Positions 60,054 through 64,000 of a DNA stretch of 64,000 nt are shown piece after piece. The DNA lies in contig NC_092323.1 in the NCBI RefSeq assembly GCF_036785885.1, forward strand, positions 1,776,501 to 1,840,500. The letters run 5' to 3'. Source of the stretch: Coffea arabica. Taxonomy: Eukaryota > Streptophyta > Magnoliopsida > Gentianales > Rubiaceae. The translations under genes and the position numbers were made by a program. The notes below the pieces were generated by a model. The model was not told where the DNA came from, did not search any database, and saw nothing but the letters and a program-made list of their open reading frames with translations. Every line of letters begins with the position of its first letter. Positions within the stretch are counted from its first letter, which is position 1.

Positions 60054-61690
60054 GGAAGTGTGTTAAAACTGGTTCAAGATTCTCGATAATTCATACGTCG
60101 TCGTGTTTTTGTTCCTTTAAGTTGTCGAATTTGCTTGTACTAATTAGTAGTACTAGTATTCGTTTATATGGCTTTTGGTAAAGCGGATATCGTGTCTGCC
60201 TGCAGCATGCATGTAGATTTTTGTGATGCTGAGCTATCTGGAGGACACAGGAGGAGGAACTTAAAAAAAAAAAAAAAAAAAAATTTGTGTTTATTTGTTT
60301 GCTTGAACGAGTTGCGGAAGCTGGAAGAATGGCACATGCTCCACATGCACACACTCTGAGAGTTGCGTTTCTACTTCTTTAGACGGCCGCCGGACGGCTG
60401 TCCCAACACTCTTTAGGCCCACCCTGTAATGGACTGAACTTTCTAGGAGGTTGTCATGCTCTTCTGTCCATCTTTCCGATTCATTGAAAGCCCAAATTCT
60501 ATTCTCCTGGATTAGTCCTGTGCTATTTAGCCAAAGGTTACACTAACAATGGGTTCAGCCCGCCGTGCAATACATTCGGGTCATCGATCGACGAATCCTC
60601 CGTAGGTCAGCCCAATGGTTGATATTGGTGATTTGTGTAGCATCTACGGTTTACACGGACCATGCTCCAGTATTGTCCCAGAAGTAGTTATCAGGTCCCT
60701 TTTAACCGTGGCAAGGATAAATTGAAAGAAATTTAGTTTAGTTCTATGGTTTGGAAAAAAGAAAAAAAGCCATCATATCATTTGCCTCCAAGCCAAAGCA
60801 TGCAGCATTGCGGCCGGACGTCTTTAATTTAGTTCGGGTCTTCTAGTCTTTGGGGTTGGTCTCTTCAAAAAAAAAGTCTTTGGGGATAGTGCTTAGTAGT
60901 AGCACTTGTAACTTTTAGTAGCTGACTAAAATTCTTGGGGATTGTTGCTTCTGCTTTCCTCCTGCCTGCACAAGATTAAATCAGCTGGTAAAGGTACTCT
61001 TTTAACAAAAAAGAAAAAGAAAAAAAAATTCTATGAACTCTACGCGATGTAGAACGTTCTAGGATCTTAATGCAGTTAGCTTTTTTCCCAAAAAAAAAAA
61101 AGAAAAAAAAAGAAAAAGATGAATGAAAGAAACTTCACTTAGAAACGAAACCCCAATCTTCTTTCTTCTGCCTTTTAATGTTTACGTACATGCACCATCC
61201 ACCAGCTCTTTTTGCCCAAATATTATTATTATTATCATCATCATGTATATAAATGTGTGTCATTTGATTTGAGACTCCCACCTTCATGAATCATCCACAA
61301 AAAATAAAAAGACCCCTCGTATTTTTTTCAATTATTGGAAGCCAAAAAGTTACCTAAGCCCCTTCTCCAGCATATAAAGCAAATCCCACTATCACAACAT
61401 TCCTTTTCTTTCTCTATTAAACCTACTTTCTCTTTCCATCCGTCCCAAGTTTAGTATAGCATCCCCCTCATACTTCCACGCTAAGAAATTTAGCACCAAA
61501 ACTCTCATTCTTTTGCCTCTACATATTCGCCAATAAACCCTTCATCATCGGAGGGAAACACGCGGATCCAATTTAGACACCAAAAAGACAAAAAAAACGC
61601 CAGACGCCATCCTTAAGCTGCTCGCTTCCCCAGCAAAAAACAAACAACAAGAAGAAGAAGAAGAAGAATCAGAGAGAGACTTGTAGATAA
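60054..61690. other. Intergenic, DUF3339 promoter at the right end
   Basis: A and T homopolymers near 60263, 60860 and 61088. A CATATAAAG string at 61371..61379 may be the TATA box of the DUF3339 gene, and the leader ends in an AAG repeat (61650-61667). No other gene was seen. Confidence 0.5.
61371..61379 (+). promoter_or_regulatory. Possible TATA box of the DUF3339 gene
   Basis: CATATAAAG about 310 bases upstream of the ATG; plausible if the leader is about 280 bases long. Confidence 0.35.
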
Positions 61691-61903
61691 ATGAGTACAG
61701 ATTGGGGACCAGTTGTGGTTGCGGTGGCGATGTTCATCCTCTTGTCGCCTGGGTTGCTCTTCCAGCTGCCTGCAAGAACGAGGATTATGGAGTTTGGGAA
61801 CATGTACACTAGTGGGATTTCCATTCTGGTTCATGCTGTCCTGTATTTCTGTATATACACCATCTTGATTGTGGCAATTGGTGTTCACATAAGAGCTGGT
61901 TGA
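61691..61903 (+). CDS. DUF3339 small membrane protein
   Basis: 70 aa, intronless. The sequence MSTDWGPVVVAVAMFILLSP, GLLFQLPARTRIMEFGNMYT, SGISILVHAVLYFCIYTILI, VAIGVHIRAG fits the plant DUF3339 pattern (MADWGPV..V.LF.LL.PGLLFQ.P...R.VEFGN..T...SI.VH...YF......L.AIGVHI..G) along its whole length. Two membrane spans at about 6-27 and 42-66 frame a short conserved loop with the FQLP and EFGN motifs. The function of the family is unknown. Length equals the family norm, so the gene is complete. Confidence 0.94.
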   Translation: MSTDWGPVVVAVAMFILLSPGLLFQLPARTRIMEFGNMYTSGISILVHAVLYFCIYTILIVAIGVHIRAG

Positions 61904-63094
61904 TCACCAACATTCCCACCTCCACGTACGGAAATTATTACTCGATCGACACTTCTTCTTTAACTTTTTTCTTGTAGTAGACTAGTATTTCTTTTTTCCC
62001 CATAGCATGCATGATCAATAATTTCTCTTTCCATCACTTTCTGCCGGTCACCACCCTTTCTCTTTATGGAAGTGCTCGCTCCCGTATGTGTGTATGTATC
62101 GAATCCCAGGAGTTCAAAATGCCGTGCGTTTGATTTTATACGCCCAGATTATACTTTTATAGTAGCACTACTTAATTATCAAGAAGGTCGTGTATCAATA
62201 TTCAAAGGTGCTAGCAACTCTTCAATTTGTCACAAGTCTGATAAATCAAATAAAATGTGCCGGATACTTGTAAGATTGGGATAAGAGGTTTCCGATGGTT
62301 GCATTGGCCTCTCCTCCTGTCGTTTCAAAAATTAATTGAACAAAAATTAATTGTCTCAATATATACTTGCATCGAGCCTGGTGAAATAATTTGGCAACTA
62401 TGTAGACTTAATCGATTAAATCAATGATTAACTGAATAAACAGAATTAATCACAATTTAGAGCTAAAAAAAATTGCTAATTTGCCACGAGAAAAGGGTGC
62501 TAATTTCTAGATAATCGTAGTTTAGAGCCAAAAGAATTTCTAACTTGCGATTGCAACTCCAATATTTGTTTTCTAAGGCTTGAAGGGGCCATAATTTATT
62601 ATTCTAGTTCGTGGTTGAAACTAGTTTTCTCCCATATATATTTTTGGTGATTTCATCCCAATTCTTAAAATCTAAGCTCTCTAAATTATACTCGTCTCCA
62701 ATTGTTTGTTTCTGAGGTTATATAAGTATTGGCTAAAAGTAGCTCTCGTTACAAAGAGCCCATGCAAATAGTTGCAGAGGTTTGACATCGATGCTTTGCA
62801 TTTTCCAGCATTTGCACTTCCAACTCCTAAATATTGACTTTGTTTAAATAACAATTTATGCTTTTGTACTAGGTCAACTAACTAACGTAACACATATATT
62901 GAATCAAATTTAGGGGCAATTCTAACTAATGTAACTAACAATCAATTTATGCTTTTGTACTAGATTAACAATAATATCTATCTAGGGGCCATTCTTGAAT
63001 CATAATAGTAGTATTATTTGAATCCAATTTTTTATTGTTTGTTTTTTATTTTTTGAATTGAGCTTGACTTGTTACAAACAAACCTGTTTTAGAG

Positions 63095-63118
63095 GAGAGA
63101 GAGAGAGAGAGAGAGAGG
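63095..63118. repeat. (GA)n microsatellite
   Basis: About 12 GA units. Confidence 0.9.
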
Positions 63119-63842
63119 CTAGTGCATTTTGGGTCGAAGGAAACAAATTTAAGTGAAGGAACCTCGAAATGAATAGGCCGTTTTGTTCCTTATTAAGAGA
63201 GTTCTACTACTATCCCTTGGCAAAGCTCGACAGAAGAAAAAGAAGTCTCTGGGCCTTTGGGTCCATGGACATTCTTGTTCGACAGGAGTTTCCAACAAAC
63301 CGACAATGTTTTTGGCAAAAGGTTGGCCAATTCACCAACAAGGTCCTGACCCCTCGAGTTTCTTCTGCTACTGTATAGGAGAAAGACGAGAATATTTCTC
63401 TTCCTGTCCGTCGTGTTCCGCTACGGAAACCTGGAATGCATATTCTTATCTTATGTATGGATTTGATCAAGTTGAAATCAAGTATTAAGGTGGTAATTAA
63501 CGTCGAATATGCGATATTCTCAGTGATAAGAGCCTATCTTGATCCTTTCTGCTTTTGTTTTTTGTTCTTTTACTTTTGGTGGTGAATAACTACACTAATA
63601 TGGCGGATGAGGAGAGGTGGCTAATGAGGTTGAGAACACCAGGCCAAATACATCATCATGAGAGCTGAAATTCAATTGGTTCGCTCAAAAACCCAACGAT
63701 TGGAAAACAATTTTATAAAAGGAAAAAAAAAACTGAAAAATTTGAGTAGTACATTAAAAGACTTGTAAATTACATATTCAAAATTGATGGAAAAAGCCAG
63801 AGCAACAACGGAAGTGAGAGCCAGCTAGTGGTAACTAATAGC

Positions 63843-63862
63843 AGAGAGAGAGAGAGAGAGAG
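63843..63862. repeat. (GA)n microsatellite
   Basis: About 10 GA units. Confidence 0.9.
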
Positions 63863-64000
63863 GGGCAGCTAAACGTTTCAAGATAAACAGACCACTACTA
63901 CTACTAGCAGTAAGGTAATACCAAATGATATTTCAATCAAAGAGCAGAGAGCTACTACATTGCTGTCCGGTACGGGATCAGATCTCCGATTAACATAGCA

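Larger units (their letters stand above)
61904..64000. other. Intergenic to the window end, nothing conserved recognised
   Basis: After the DUF3339 3' UTR only AT-rich spacer is seen. Overlapping short frames at 63169-63488 show no family resemblance. Two GA microsatellites are present. Confidence 0.5.

Noticed and set aside
63169-63488. Overlapping plus and minus frames near the window end
   Set aside because: Three overlapping frames of similar length with no recognisable motif; typical chance opening.
1-64000. CRISPR array, bacterial operon or microRNA precursor
   Set aside because: No spaced identical repeats of CRISPR type. A by-eye look for common conserved plant microRNA sequences found none; a real scan would need a folding search.

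Overview
This is a stretch of plant nuclear DNA, almost certainly from a eudicot. The genes have spliceosomal GT..AG introns and encode plant-specific families (TCP20-type and WRKY75-type transcription factors, an ACT-repeat ACR protein, a PPR protein, DUF3339). The AT-rich spacers are full of plant transposons. An asterid such as coffee would fit, but nothing here fixes the species.

Layout. 1-8.4 kb is gene-dense: the 3' part of a 60S ribosomal protein L7a (eL8) gene on +, then on - a mitochondrial-type PPR gene (two exons) and a seven-exon ACR gene with four ACT domains, close to Arabidopsis ACR4. From 8.4 to 32 kb no conserved protein gene was found. This part holds a possibly transcribed but unrecognised locus (9.2-13.3 kb), a hAT element with a PIF/Harbinger element inside it (14.3-15.9 kb), AT-rich repeats (16-18.5 kb), a 4 kb Mutator-like element carrying other insertions and a GC-rich foreign block (19.4-23.4 kb), a foldback-like Mutator element (24.0-25.5 kb), a second hAT element (26.5-27.4 kb) and a SINE (29.9 kb). 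From 32 kb on the genes are dispersed: TCP20-like (-, 32.4-33.4 kb), a four-exon SDR-like protein (+, 37.3-41.4 kb), a WRKY group IIc gene (+, 46.8-48.4 kb), a small gene with a DUF761-like tail (+, 55.7 kb), tRNA-Ala(UGC) (-, 58.5 kb), a small membrane protein gene (+, 59.3 kb) and a DUF3339 gene (+, 61.7 kb). Between them lie a second SINE (44.9 kb), a Stowaway-like MITE, several MITEs with a GTTTGGATT end, a short LTR-element fossil (52.0-53.9 kb) and a GAGCTC-rich element (57.1-57.6 kb).

The genes do not form a pathway; this is an ordinary mix of translation, organelle RNA processing, amino-acid sensing and transcription-factor genes. The least ordinary points are an SDR-fold protein lacking the cofactor glycines and the catalytic lysine, the 4 kb Mutator element that may carry a captured host fragment, the 500-bp duplicated palindromes of the foldback element, a perfect 40-bp duplication 3 kb apart, and a G-quadruplex-type tract in the ACR leader. 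No clear new biological system was found.
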